Counted from the stretch's first letter, positions 8,750 to 18,244 are shown. The stretch is 64,000 nucleotides of DNA from Rhizobium leguminosarum bv. trifolii WSM2297 (GCF_000271845.1 NZ_JH719395.1:2635624-2699623), one strand, 5' to 3'. Translations and numbers: made by a program. Notes: generated from the letters alone by a model not told the origin.

Positions 8750-11700
8750 TTATTCCGCCGCGAGCCGGATGACCTCCGCCTCTTCTTCCTTGTGTTCGTC
8801 CGGCTTGTGCTGGACGAGCGGACGGTTGCCCGTCAGCCGCCGCAGCAGCACGTAGAAGACAGGCGTCATGAAGATGCCGAAGAAGGTCACGCCGATCATG
8901 CCCGAGAAGACCGCGACACCCATGGCCGCGCGCATCTCGGCGCCGGCGCCGGTGGAGACGACGAGCGGCACGACACCCATGATGAAGGCGAGCGAGGTCA
9001 TCAGGATCGGGCGAAGACGAAGGCGGCTGGCCTCGACCGCGGCCTGCCGCGGCGTCCTGCCCTCGAACTCCAGTTCGCGGGCGAATTCCACGATCAGGAT
9101 CGCGTTCTTCGCCGATAGACCGACCAGCACCACAAGACCGATCTGGGTGAAGATATTGTTGTCTCCACCGGTGAGCCAGACGCCCGTCAGCGCGGCCAGC
9201 ACACCCATCGGCACGATCATGATGATCGCAAGCGGCAGGGTCAGGCTTTCATACTGGGCGGCCAGCACCAGGAAGACGAGCAGCAGGGCTAGAGGGAACA
9301 CGACGATGCTCGAATTGCCGGCAAGGATCTGCTGATAGGTCAGATCCGTCCATTCGAAGTCGATGCCTGCAGGCAGGGTCTCGTGAAGGATCTTCTCGAT
9401 TGCCGCCTGCGCCTGGCCGGACGAGAAGCCCGGTGCCGGACCACCGTTGATATCGGCAGCGAGGAAGCCGTTATAGCGGTTCGCACGCTCCGGGCCGGTG
9501 CTCGGCTCCACCTTCAGCAGGGCCGACAGCGGGATCATCTCACCCGATGCCGAACGGACCTTCAACTGGCCGATATCTTCCGGCTGGGCGCGGAATTTCG
9601 CATCGGCCTGCACCCGGACGCTGTAGGTGCGGCCGAAAGCGTTGAAATCGTTCACATAGAGCGAACCGAGATAGATCTGCAGCGTCTGGAAGACGTCGGT
9701 GACCGAAACCCCAAGCTGCTCGGCCTTGGCGCGATCGAGATCGGCATAGAGCTGCGGCACGTTGATCTGGAAGCTGGAGAACAGCCCGGCGAGCTCAGGC
9801 GTCTGATAGGCCTTGGCAAGAACCGCCTTGGTCGCCTCGTCGAGCGCCTGGTTGCCGAGGCCGGCCCGATCCTCGATCTGTAGCTTGAAGCCGCCCGTCG
9901 TGCCGAGACCATTGACCGGCGGCGGCGGGAACATGGCGATGAAGGCATCCTGGATGACACCGAATTTCTGGTTCAGCGCCATCGCGATGGCGCCGCCTGC
10001 GAGATCCGGCGTCTTTCGCTCCTCGAAGTCCTTCAGCGTCACGAAGACGATGCCGGCATTGGACGAGTTGGTGAAGCCGTTGATCGACAGGCCCGGGAAG
10101 GCGATCGCATTGGCAACGCCCGGCTGCGCCAGCGCGATGTCGGTCATCCGCTTGATGACATCTTCCGTGCGGTCGAGGCTTGCGGCATCCGGCAACTGGG
10201 CGAAGCCGATCAGATACTGCTTGTCCTGAGACGGCACGAAGCCGCCGGGGACCGTCGTGAACAGGCTGTAGGTCGCACCGACCAGCGCCAGATAGATCAC
10301 CATGACGATGCTCTTGCGCGACAGCAAGCCGCCCACGCCCTTGCCGTAGGCATTCGAGCCCGCGCCGAAGACACGGTTGAAGCCACGGAAGAACCAGCCG
10401 AAGATGGCATCCATGAACCGCGTCAGCCAGTCCTTCGGCTCATGATGGCCTTTCAGCAGAAGGGCCGCCAGCGCCGGCGACAGCGTCAGCGAGTTGAAGG
10501 CCGAAATGACGGTCGAGATCGCGATCGTCAGCGCGAACTGGCGATAGAACTGGCCGGACAGGCCGGAGATGAAGGCGAGCGGCACGAAAACCGCGACGAG
10601 CACCAGCGCGATCGCGACGATCGGACCGGAGACTTCCCTCATCGCCTTGTAGGTCGCAGCCCGCGGCGACAGCCCCTGTTCGATATTGCGCTCGACGTTT
10701 TCAACCACCACGATCGCATCGTCGACGACGATACCGATTGCGAGCACCAGCCCGAACAGACTGAGCGCGTTGATCGAGAAGCCGAAGACATACATGACCG
10801 CGAAGGTGCCGATGATCGAGACCGGAACCGCAATCAGCGGGATGATCGAGGCGCGCCATGTCTGCAGGAACAGGATGACGACCAGGACGACGAGCGCGAT
10901 GGCTTCGAGCAGCGTGTCGATGACCTTCTCGATCGAGGCGCGCACGAATTTCGTCGTATCATAGACGATCTCGTATTTGACGCCCTGAGGCATGCCTAGC
11001 TGCAGCTGATCCATGGTGGCGCGCACATTGTCGGCGATTTCGATGGCGTTCGAACCGGGCGCCTGAAGCACGGCCACAGCGACGGCCGGCTTGCCGTCGA
11101 GCAGCGAACGCAGCGTATAGTCGGCAGCGCCGAGCTCGATGCGGGCAACATCGCGAAGGCGGGTGATCTCACCACTGGCGCCCGTCTTGACGATGATGGC
11201 GCCGAACTCCTCGGGCGTGCGCAGGCGACCCTGGGCGTTGACGTTGAGCTGCAGATCGACACCCGGCTGGCTCGGCGATGCGCCGATGATGCCGGCGGCG
11301 GCCTGGACGTTCTGGGAGCTGATCGCGTTGCTGATGTCGCTGGCGGCGAGATTATGCTCGGCCGCCTTCTGCGGGTCGATCCAGACGCGCATCGAATAAT
11401 CGCCGGCGCCGAAGACCTGCACCTGACCGACGCCTGCAATGCGGGCGAGCCGGTCCTTGATATTCAGAGTCGCGTAGTTGCGAAGATAGGTGATGTCGTG
11501 ATTATCGCCGTCGGAGACGAGGTTGACGACCATGATGAAGTTGGGCGAACTCTTGACCGTCGTGATGCCGAGCGAACGAACTTCCGCCGGCAGACGCGGC
11601 TCGGCCTGGCTGACGCGGTTCTGCACGAGCTGCTGCGCCTTGTCGGGGTCAGTGCCGAGCTGGAAGGTGACGGTCACGTTGAGGACGCCGTCCGACGTCG

Positions 11701-11950
11701 CCTGGCTGGACATGTAGAGCATGCCCTCGACGCCGTTGATCTGCTCTTCGAGCGGTGTGGCCACCGTTTCGGCGATGACCGACGGGTTGGCGCCGGGATA
11801 GGTGGCGCGCACGACGATCGACGGCGGCACGACCTCCGGATATTCGGAAATCGGCAGCGCGCGCAGGCCGATCAGGCCGGCAACCACGATGAGGACCGAA
11901 AGAACGCCGGCAAAGACCGGGCGGTCGACAAAGAATCTGGAGATGTTCAT
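8750..11950 (-). CDS. RND efflux pump inner-membrane transporter (HAE1 family)
   Basis: A 1066-residue proton-driven RND transporter of AcrB type. Helix 1 is near the N-terminus (MNISRFFVDRPVFAGVLSVL). Two large periplasmic loops follow TM1 and TM7. The proton-relay residues are present: the Asp-Asp pair in GIVVDDAIVVVENVERN (TM4) and the Lys in GLSAKNAILIVEFARE (TM10). The permease would export lipophilic or amphipathic compounds together with the adaptor encoded just upstream at 12068-13252. No outer-membrane TolC gene is adjacent, so the channel must be encoded elsewhere. The substrate is not predictable. Confidence 0.96.
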   Translation of the reverse strand: MNISRFFVDRPVFAGVLSVLIVVAGLIGLRALPISEYPEVVPPSIVVRATYPGANPSVIAETVATPLEEQINGVEGMLYMSSQATSDGVLNVTVTFQLGTDPDKAQQLVQNRVSQAEPRLPAEVRSLGITTVKSSPNFIMVVNLVSDGDNHDITYLRNYATLNIKDRLARIAGVGQVQVFGAGDYSMRVWIDPQKAAEHNLAASDISNAISSQNVQAAAGIIGASPSQPGVDLQLNVNAQGRLRTPEEFGAIIVKTGASGEITRLRDVARIELGAADYTLRSLLDGKPAVAVAVLQAPGSNAIEIADNVRATMDQLQLGMPQGVKYEIVYDTTKFVRASIEKVIDTLLEAIALVVLVVILFLQTWRASIIPLIAVPVSIIGTFAVMYVFGFSINALSLFGLVLAIGIVVDDAIVVVENVERNIEQGLSPRAATYKAMREVSGPIVAIALVLVAVFVPLAFISGLSGQFYRQFALTIAISTVISAFNSLTLSPALAALLLKGHHEPKDWLTRFMDAIFGWFFRGFNRVFGAGSNAYGKGVGGLLSRKSIVMVIYLALVGATYSLFTTVPGGFVPSQDKQYLIGFAQLPDAASLDRTEDVIKRMTDIALAQPGVANAIAFPGLSINGFTNSSNAGIVFVTLKDFEERKTPDLAGGAIAMALNQKFGVIQDAFIAMFPPPPVNGLGTTGGFKLQIEDRAGLGNQALDEATKAVLAKAYQTPELAGLFSSFQINVPQLYADLDRAKAEQLGVSVTDVFQTLQIYLGSLYVNDFNAFGRTYSVRVQADAKFRAQPEDIGQLKVRSASGEMIPLSALLKVEPSTGPERANRYNGFLAADINGGPAPGFSSGQAQAAIEKILHETLPAGIDFEWTDLTYQQILAGNSSIVVFPLALLLVFLVLAAQYESLTLPLAIIMIVPMGVLAALTGVWLTGGDNNIFTQIGLVVLVGLSAKNAILIVEFARELEFEGRTPRQAAVEASRLRLRPILMTSLAFIMGVVPLVVSTGAGAEMRAAMGVAVFSGMIGVTFFGIFMTPVFYVLLRRLTGNRPLVQHKPDEHKEEEAEVIRLAAE

Positions 11951-12040
11951 ATCAAAGCCCTCTCCGGGGTGAACATGGATGCAACGTCCCTCTCCGGCGG
12001 TTTGGGAGCCGCCGGCGGGTCATATCATTTCGGGTATTGG

Positions 12041-12060
12041 CCTTCCCCCGCGGGGGAAGG
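12041..12060. repeat. Perfect 20-bp palindrome between adaptor and pump genes
   Basis: CCTTCCCCCGCGGGGGAAGG is an exact self-complementary sequence just past the adaptor stop, in the 117-bp gap before the RND permease. In RNA it would form a very stable stem with almost no loop. It may adjust the adaptor-to-pump expression ratio or be a dispersed repeat. Confidence 0.6.
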
Positions 12061-12067
12061 CGAAGCC

Positions 12068-13252
12068 TTATTGAGCGGTCGCGACCTTCTCTTCCATCTG
12101 AGGCACGACGATTGCGCCTGGACGGATGCGCTGCAGACCGTTGACGACGATCTTTTCGCCGGCGTTCAGGCCGCTTTCGACCACCCGCTGACCGTCGGCC
12201 AGTGTGCCGAGCTGAACCTGCCGGTAGGCGACCTTGTTCTCGCTGTCGACGACGAAGACGAACTTCTTGTCCTGGTCGGTGCCGACGGCACGATCGTTGA
12301 TGACGATCTTGTTCTCGGCCTTCGGCTGGCCCATGCGCACCCGCACGAACTGGCCGGGGATGAGACGCCCGCCCGGATTATCGAAGACGGCGCGCACACC
12401 GATCGTGCCGCTCGAGGCATCGACCTCGTTGTCGATCAGCTGCAGCTTGCCTTTGATCGGCGTGCCGTTGTCGGCGAGCGTGCCGACCTCGACCGGGATC
12501 TGCTCGACCGGCGGCAGAGCGCTGTCTGTCTGCGGGAGTTGGGCAAGCGCGCGTGTCACCATCTCTTCGCTGGCGTTGAAGCTCGCATAGATCGGATCGA
12601 CCGAAACCAGCGTCGTCAGCGCCGGCGAGGTCGAGCCGGCCGCAACGAGGTTACCCGCGGTCACCTCGATTTTGCCGATGCGGCCGGACACCGGAGCCCG
12701 CACTGCAGTGTAATCGAGATCGAGCTGAGCCGACTGCAATGCGGCCTGCGCCGAACGCAGTCCCGCCTGCGCCTCGGCCAGCGTGCTCTGCCGCTGATCG
12801 AGATCACTCTGGGAGATGGTGCGGTTGTCGGAAAGCCGGCGGCCGCGATCGAGTTCGGTCTGCGCCAGGCTGACCTTGGCTTCGGCCGAAGCGACCTGGC
12901 CCTGCGCCTGCGCCACGCTCGCCTGATAGGGAGCCGGGTCGATGGTGAAGAGCAGGTCGCCCTGCTTCACCAGCGCCCCTTCGCGGAAGGCCACCGCCAG
13001 GATGGCACCGGCAACGCGGGAACGCACCTGCACCCGGTCGACCGCTTCGAGACGGCCGGAGAAACTTTCCCAGGCGGTCACGTCACGCGCCGCAACGACA
13101 GCAACCGTCACCGGCACAGCGGGAGCCTGCGCAGGGGCGGAAGCCGCCGTGGCGGTCGTGCTCATCGGCAATTCGAAAAACAATGCGGAAACGGACGCAA
13201 CAATGCCTAAGCCGGCGCCCACCAGGGCCCAGCGCTTACTTCTGGACGTCAT
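12068..13252 (-). CDS. RND efflux periplasmic adaptor (membrane fusion protein)
   Basis: A 394-residue AcrA-like adaptor. An N-terminal hydrophobic segment (about residues 8-28) serves as membrane anchor or signal. The biotinyl-lipoyl half-motifs flank a long alpha-hairpin rich in Ala/Gln/Glu (about 100-170, for example AQGQVASAEAKVSLAQTELD). A beta-barrel and membrane-proximal domain (200-380) follow. It would link the inner-membrane pump to a TolC-type channel. It is upstream of the RND permease on the same strand with a 117-bp gap that carries a perfect palindrome, so one transcript is likely. No lipobox cysteine is seen near the N-terminus. Confidence 0.94.
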   Translation of the reverse strand: MTSRSKRWALVGAGLGIVASVSALFFELPMSTTATAASAPAQAPAVPVTVAVVAARDVTAWESFSGRLEAVDRVQVRSRVAGAILAVAFREGALVKQGDLLFTIDPAPYQASVAQAQGQVASAEAKVSLAQTELDRGRRLSDNRTISQSDLDQRQSTLAEAQAGLRSAQAALQSAQLDLDYTAVRAPVSGRIGKIEVTAGNLVAAGSTSPALTTLVSVDPIYASFNASEEMVTRALAQLPQTDSALPPVEQIPVEVGTLADNGTPIKGKLQLIDNEVDASSGTIGVRAVFDNPGGRLIPGQFVRVRMGQPKAENKIVINDRAVGTDQDKKFVFVVDSENKVAYRQVQLGTLADGQRVVESGLNAGEKIVVNGLQRIRPGAIVVPQMEEKVATAQ

Positions 13253-13299
13253 CAGTGCTCTCCTTGCGGCCCCCAGGCCGCCGAAATATCAGATCTTCT

Positions 13300-14112
13300 T
13301 CAATGCAATTGCGGTTGGACGCTTACGTCTCGAAGGAAGCTTCCGAAATGGCGGCTGACGTTTTCCTGCCAGTCGGGCGTTCCGTCGGATTTCCCACCAT
13401 AAATCGAGGGCCAGCCTGTCCCGGCGGGAAAGACATGCTGGCGCACACCGACACCGGCCTTTTTGAGGCGGGCACCGTAACCAATCGTTTCGTCGTGCAG
13501 AGGATCGTCCTCCGCGGTGAAGATCAGCGCCGGCGCGACGCCTGAGATACGCGAACAGAGGCAAGGCGCCGCATAGGGGTGGCAGCCGCCGCCGCTCAGA
13601 TAATGGCTCCAGCCTTCCGTCCAGCGCCGGCGCATGCCGATGGCATCAGCCTTGCGGATCGACGACGTGCCCATGAACGGATCAAGCAGCGGCGAAATCA
13701 GCACTTGGCCGTCGAGCGCATCCGGCATCTGGTCGCGCGCCTTCAGCGCCACGCCGGCGGCAACATTGCCGCCTGCTTCTTCGCCGGCGACGAAGAGCAG
13801 CGACTTGCGGTCGCCAAGACCGGCACGTTTATTGGCGAGATAGCTGAATACCGAGAAGGCGACTTCCAGCGCCTGCGGAAAGAGATTGCCGGACAGGCTG
13901 CTGTAATCGGCGGCGACGACGATGGCGCCTGATTTGGCGAGACTCATGGCCACTGGCCGGTCGACGTTCTTATCGCTGTCGAGAAACGCGCCGCCATGCA
14001 GGTAAAGCACGATGGGTGGACCCTTGCCGTAATCGGCGCCCTGGTAGATGCGTGCGGAAACGGGGCCGATGGCCACCTTATCCAGCATCATATCTTTCCA
14101 TTCCACCGTCAT
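13300..14112 (-). CDS. Alpha/beta-hydrolase fold protein, probable pseudoenzyme
   Basis: A 270-residue protein of the hormone-sensitive-lipase-like alpha/beta-hydrolase group. The oxyanion region YLHGGAF is present near residue 45, and the acid residue is likely in DDPLHDE. Two catalytic positions are lost. The nucleophile elbow, normally GDSAGG, reads GEEAGGN with Glu in place of Ser. The histidine region, normally HGF, reads AGTGWPS. Classical esterase activity is therefore unlikely, and binding or regulation is more plausible. The ATG at 14112 is preferred over 14253 because the fold begins just after it. It is divergent from a LysR gene, which probably controls it. Confidence 0.8.
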   Translation of the reverse strand: MTVEWKDMMLDKVAIGPVSARIYQGADYGKGPPIVLYLHGGAFLDSDKNVDRPVAMSLAKSGAIVVAADYSSLSGNLFPQALEVAFSVFSYLANKRAGLGDRKSLLFVAGEEAGGNVAAGVALKARDQMPDALDGQVLISPLLDPFMGTSSIRKADAIGMRRRWTEGWSHYLSGGGCHPYAAPCLCSRISGVAPALIFTAEDDPLHDETIGYGARLKKAGVGVRQHVFPAGTGWPSIYGGKSDGTPDWQENVSRHFGSFLRDVSVQPQLH

Positions 14113-14185
14113 GCTTCCGGTCTCTTTTGCCTCAGCCACAAGCAGACAACGCCTGCCGCTTGCATTTTGTACAAAAAAGATATTG

Positions 14186-14205
14186 TTATTCCAATCAAGG
14201 AATAA
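14186..14205. promoter_or_regulatory. Candidate LysR operator
   Basis: TTATTCC-AATCAA-GGAATAA is a perfect 7-bp inverted repeat in the divergent region between the hydrolase-like gene and the LysR gene. It contains the T-N11-A geometry that LysR proteins bind. A second short palindrome, TATCGCGATA, lies at about 14213-14222. Binding is inferred from position and symmetry. Confidence 0.5.
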
Positions 14206-14276
14206 GAAGCTATATCGCGATAACACTGTTCCAGATCTCGAACAATGCTGCAACGCAAACTGCGGATTTCAAACCG

Positions 14277-15188
14277 ATGGATCAGCTCTCGGCAATGCGC
14301 GTCTTCATTCGCGTGGTGGAGACGGGCAATTTCACCCGCGCCGCCGACATGCTCGCCATGCCCAAGGCGACAGTAACCAATCTCATCCAGGGGCTCGAAG
14401 CGCATCTGCGCACCAAGCTTCTGAACCGTACCACGCGCCGGGTGATGGTAACCACCGACGGCGCGCTTTATTACGAACGCGCCGCCCAGATTATTTCAGA
14501 GCTGGAGGAACTCGACGGCAGCCTCTCCAATTCGCAGAGCCTGCCGAGCGGGCGGCTGCGCGTCGAGATGGCCGGCGCTTTCGCCGATTGGATCGTCGTT
14601 CCGGCACTCTGCGATTTTTATCAGCGTTATCCCGATATCCGCATCGACCTTGGTGTCGGCGACCGGACGGTCGATTATCTTGCGGAAAATGTCGACTGCG
14701 CGCTGCGGGCCGGCACGCCGGCCGACCAGTCGCTGATCGCGCGCCGTGTTTCCGAAGTTGAGATGATCACCTGTGCTTCACCGAGCTATATCCAGAAATT
14801 CGGCATGCCCGAGCGGCCGGAGGATCTTGAGGCCGATCATTACTCCGTCAACTATTTCCGCGCCCAGAACAACCGAACGCTGCCCTTCGAATTTCGTCGG
14901 AACAACGAGGCGATCGAGACCAGTCCGCGTTACATCGCCTCGGTCAACGATAGCCGTACCTATCTGATGGCGGCACTGACCGGTCTTGGCATCGCGCAGG
15001 TGCCGATCTTCATGGCGCGTGAGCCGATGGCAAAGGGTGAACTTGTCCGCGTGCTCCCGGACTGGCGCCGCGATCCGCTGCCGCTCTACGTCGTCTACCC
15101 CCCGAACCGCCACCTCAGCAACAAGGTCCGCGTCTTTGTCGACTGGCTGGTGAAGCTTCTGGTGGAAGCGAGACTGAACGACTTCTGA
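14277..15188 (+). CDS. LysR-family transcriptional regulator
   Basis: A 303-residue LTTR. The N-terminal winged helix-turn-helix (residues 1-60) reads MDQLSAMRVFIRVVETGNFT and continues into AADMLAMPKATVTNLIQGLE. The effector domain (about 90-295) has the usual substrate-binding fold with ENVDCALRAG. The internal ATG at 14277 is chosen because it starts exactly at the conserved LTTR N-terminus; the upstream in-frame codons overlap the divergent gene. It resembles the CrgA/DsdC-like subgroup acting next to oxidoreductase or hydrolase genes. It probably regulates itself and the divergent hydrolase-like gene. Confidence 0.9.
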   Translation: MDQLSAMRVFIRVVETGNFTRAADMLAMPKATVTNLIQGLEAHLRTKLLNRTTRRVMVTTDGALYYERAAQIISELEELDGSLSNSQSLPSGRLRVEMAGAFADWIVVPALCDFYQRYPDIRIDLGVGDRTVDYLAENVDCALRAGTPADQSLIARRVSEVEMITCASPSYIQKFGMPERPEDLEADHYSVNYFRAQNNRTLPFEFRRNNEAIETSPRYIASVNDSRTYLMAALTGLGIAQVPIFMAREPMAKGELVRVLPDWRRDPLPLYVVYPPNRHLSNKVRVFVDWLVKLLVEARLNDF

Positions 15189-15193
15189 GCGCC

Positions 15194-15236
15194 AAAAAAT
15201 GCGGCCCGGAAGGCAGGGAAACCTTCAACGGACCGC
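15194..15236 (-). terminator. Rho-independent terminator for the SDR gene
   Basis: Read on the minus strand, a stem made of GCGGTCCG and CGGGCCGC (15236-15201, one mismatch), with an inner GAAGG/CCTTC pairing, is followed by TTTTTT at 15199-15194. It lies downstream of the minus-strand SDR and just beyond the end of the convergent LysR gene. Confidence 0.6.
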
Positions 15237-15258
15237 AATGTGCAACTTTGAACATCAA

Positions 15259-15290
15259 AGCCTGTCGCACCGCGAAGGGCGCGGCAGGCT
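15259..15290. terminator. Hairpin between convergent genes
   Basis: AGCCTGTCGC and GCGGCAGGCT form an imperfect inverted repeat around a 12-base loop, midway between the LysR stop and the SDR stop. It could terminate transcripts from the plus strand. No long T run follows, so the call is tentative. Confidence 0.3.
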
Positions 15291-15418
15291 CTGGAGGTTC
15301 GGAAAGAACGGCAGGGAATTCCACTCTTTCGCGATAAAATAGATATACGTACTCCCCGCAGGATTGTAAGCAGAAATCCCGCAAGCCCGTTCACATAATT
15401 GCGATCACGGCGCCTCCG

Positions 15419-16162
15419 TCAGATCACGCCGCCATTGGCACGCAGCGTCTGACCATTGATCCAGCCGCCGTCAGGGCCGGCGAGGAAGGCCACCGCAGCG
15501 GCGATGTCCTCGGGCTTGCCGAGGCGCTCCAGCGGATTCATCTTCGCCGTGCGGGAGACGAGTTCCTCCGACTTGCCATCGAGGAAAAGATCGGTGGCGA
15601 CGGGACCGGGCGCGATGGCGTTGACGGTGATGTCGCGGCCGCGCATCTCCTTGGCCATGATCGCCGTCAACGTTTCCACCGCAGCCTTGGTGGCGGCATA
15701 GACTCCGTAGGTTTCGAGCTTCAGCCCGACGACTGACGTGGAGAAATTGATGATCCGGCCGCCGTCGCGCAAGCGCTTGGCGGCCTCGCGCAGCGTATTG
15801 AAGGTGCCCTTGAGGTTGACGCTGATCTGGCGGTCGAAATTGGCATCATCGGCCTCGGCGAGCGAGGAGAGCTTCATGATGCCGGCATTGTTGACGAGCA
15901 CATCGATACCGCCAAAGGCGGTTTCCGCGGCATCGAACATGCGGCGGACGGCTTGCGGATCACTGACATCGGCTTTCTCAGTCAGCGCCTTGCCGCCAGC
16001 CTGCTCGATCTCCCGAGCGAGTTCCTCGGCCGGCGCCGCGTTGCCGGAATAATTGATGACGATGGTAAAACCGTCCCTGGCGAGACGCTGGGCGACGGCC
16101 GCGCCGATGCCGCGGGAAGCGCCGGTCACCAGCGCTACCTTGCCGTTTTGTTTGGAAGTCAT
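15419..16162 (-). CDS. SDR-family oxidoreductase
   Basis: A 247-residue classical short-chain dehydrogenase/reductase. The cofactor loop TGASRGIG lies at residues 14-21, NNAG near 90, and the active-site Ser plus YAATK (YxxxK) near 150-160. The C-terminus GGWINGQTLRANGGVI is typical of FabG-like members. The substrate is not identifiable; many close relatives are annotated as 3-oxoacyl-ACP reductase-like or stress oxidoreductases. It is divergent from a LysR gene (106-bp gap), a common layout in which the regulator controls the enzyme gene. Confidence 0.92.
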   Translation of the reverse strand: MTSKQNGKVALVTGASRGIGAAVAQRLARDGFTIVINYSGNAAPAEELAREIEQAGGKALTEKADVSDPQAVRRMFDAAETAFGGIDVLVNNAGIMKLSSLAEADDANFDRQISVNLKGTFNTLREAAKRLRDGGRIINFSTSVVGLKLETYGVYAATKAAVETLTAIMAKEMRGRDITVNAIAPGPVATDLFLDGKSEELVSRTAKMNPLERLGKPEDIAAAVAFLAGPDGGWINGQTLRANGGVI

Positions 16163-16268
16163 TGTCCTTCTCCTTCATTGCGTTTCGATGAGGAGAAGAT
16201 ATGTCTTTTCCTTCCACGGATAATCAGCCATTCTTCGCCATCACTATCCGGGAATAGCGAACAAACAG

Positions 16269-17177
16269 ATGGACAGATTCGATGCCATGCGGGTGTTTTG
16301 CCGTGTCGTGGAACGCTGCAGCTTCACGCTTGCCGCCGAAGACACCAGCCTGCCGCGCTCGACCGTCACCGATGCTGTGAAGCAACTCGAGGCTCGCCTC
16401 GGCGTGCGCCTGCTCCAGCGCACCACACGCCATGTCAGCCCGACGCTCGACGGCGAAGCCTACTACCAGCGCTGCCTGTCGATCCTTGGAGATATCGAAG
16501 ATGCTGAAGGCGCCTTTGCCGGGGCCAAGCCAAAGGGGATGCTGCGGGTCGATGTGCATGGCACCCTTGCCCGCCATTTCGTGCTGCCGAGCCTGCCATC
16601 CTTCCTGGAGACTTATCCCGATATCGAATTCCACATGAGCGAAGGCGACCGGCTGGTCGACCTGGTGCGCGAAGGCATCGATTGCGTGCTGCGCGTCGGC
16701 ACGCCCGGGGATAGCGACATGATCATCAGGCGCGTTGCCATGCTCGACGAGATCACCCTCGCCTCGCCCGCCTATATCGATGCCCATGGCCTGCCGCAGC
16801 ATCCGGACCGGCTTACCGGCCACCGCATGGTCGGCTTCCGCTCCACCGGCACTGGCAGCCCGCTGCCGCTTGAATTCATCGTCGACGGCGTGGTTCGCGA
16901 GATCACCATTCCCGCCACCGTCACCGTCAACGCCGCCGAAACTTATATTTCGGCGGCGAGGATGGGCCTCGGCATGATCCAGATCCCGCGGTATCACGCC
17001 GAAAAAGATCTTGCCGAGGGAACGCTGATCCATGTGCTTGAGGATTTTCCGCTGACCCCGACGCCGGTTTCCCTGCTCTATCCGCGCAACCGCCAGCTTT
17101 CGCCGCGCGTGCGCGTCTTCATCGACTGGCTGGTGCAGGTCTTCGCTCGACAAAAGGCGGAAAACGCGCTTTGCTAA
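16269..17177 (+). CDS. LysR-family transcriptional regulator
   Basis: A 302-residue LTTR. The winged helix is at residues 1-60 (MDRFDAMRVFCRVVERCSFT followed by LPRSTVTDAVKQLEARLG), and the effector-binding domain extends to about 295 (EGIDCVLRVGTPGD). It shares its domain plan and several motifs with the LysR gene at 14277, so the two are paralogs. It is divergent from the SDR; the short gap holds an imperfect CTATCC-GG-GAATAG repeat that could be its operator. The inducer is unknown. Confidence 0.92.
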   Translation: MDRFDAMRVFCRVVERCSFTLAAEDTSLPRSTVTDAVKQLEARLGVRLLQRTTRHVSPTLDGEAYYQRCLSILGDIEDAEGAFAGAKPKGMLRVDVHGTLARHFVLPSLPSFLETYPDIEFHMSEGDRLVDLVREGIDCVLRVGTPGDSDMIIRRVAMLDEITLASPAYIDAHGLPQHPDRLTGHRMVGFRSTGTGSPLPLEFIVDGVVREITIPATVTVNAAETYISAARMGLGMIQIPRYHAEKDLAEGTLIHVLEDFPLTPTPVSLLYPRNRQLSPRVRVFIDWLVQVFARQKAENALC

Positions 17178-17182
17178 TATGA

Positions 17183-17515
<333 letters not shown>

Positions 17516-17566
17516 TGCCCCGGCGCAAAGCGAGCGACGGTTTTGGGATGACGGCCGCCGCACCGA

Positions 17567-18184
17567 ATGTTATCTGCCTCGGGCATGACCGACGGTGGAA
17601 TGACTTCAGGCGCGATCGGCGCGGGCGCGCTTGCCGGCGAAGACCTCAGGGCGTTTTTCGAGCGCGACGCGATCGCTGTTGCCCGTAATCTGCTCGGCTG
17701 CCATCTCACAGTCAACGGTGCCGGCGGCCGGATCACCGAGACGGAAGCCTATTTCCCCGATGACGAGGCCTCGCACAGCTTCCGCGGGCCGACCAAGCGC
17801 AACGGCGCCATGTACGGGCGGCCCGGCAATGTCTACATCTACCGCATTTACGGCATGTACTGGTGCCTGAACTTTGTCTGCCATCCGGGCTCGGCGGTGC
17901 TGATCCGGGCGCTGGAGCCGGAAACGGAAATCCCTTTGATGATGGAGCGGCGCGGCACCGATATGCTGACGGCGCTCTGTAGCGGCCCCGGCAAACTCTG
18001 CCAGGCGCTCGGCGTCGATATCGACATCAACGACCGGCTGCTCGACCGCCCGCCTTACGCGCTCACGCCCTCCGCGCCTGTGCCTGTCGTCTCGGGAAAA
18101 CGCATCGGCATCACGAAAAATGCCGAAGCACCTTGGCGCTTCGGCATTCAGGGGTCGCGTTATCATAGCAAGCCGTTTCGCTAA
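17567..18184 (+). CDS. DNA-3-methyladenine glycosylase (AAG/MPG family)
   Basis: Removes alkylated purines (3-methyladenine, hypoxanthine) from DNA to start base-excision repair. The 205-residue protein has the AAG core: RNLLGCHL, then ITETEAYFPDDEASHSF with the Glu that activates water, RNGAMYGRPGNVYIYRIYGM, and the C-terminal GPGKLCQALGVD. Length fits bacterial members. The start is uncertain: ATG codons at 17567, 17585 and 17600 are all in frame, and GGTGGA directly before 17600 is the only weak ribosome-binding hint. It is convergent with the efflux operon, with a dispersed repeat between. Confidence 0.93.
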   Translation: MLSASGMTDGGMTSGAIGAGALAGEDLRAFFERDAIAVARNLLGCHLTVNGAGGRITETEAYFPDDEASHSFRGPTKRNGAMYGRPGNVYIYRIYGMYWCLNFVCHPGSAVLIRALEPETEIPLMMERRGTDMLTALCSGPGKLCQALGVDIDINDRLLDRPPYALTPSAPVPVVSGKRIGITKNAEAPWRFGIQGSRYHSKPFR

Positions 18185-18185
18185 A

Positions 18186-18229
18186 GCAATTCCAGCAAAA
18201 GTGCGAAGCGGTTTGGCGTCCGGAATTGC
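18186..18229. repeat. Dispersed rhizobial palindromic repeat (RIME-like)
   Basis: GCAATTCC and GGAATTGC are perfect 8-bp arms bordering a 28-bp centre that includes AAAAGTGCGAAGCGGTTT. This sequence type recurs between genes in Rhizobium genomes and resembles the intergenic mosaic elements described there. It lies between convergent stops and could also act as a bidirectional terminator. Confidence 0.6.
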
Positions 18230-18244
18230 GGGAACGCTTAAATT

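Noticed and set aside
11354..13210. 618-codon plus-strand frame
   Set aside because: Antisense shadow of the RND pump and adaptor genes.
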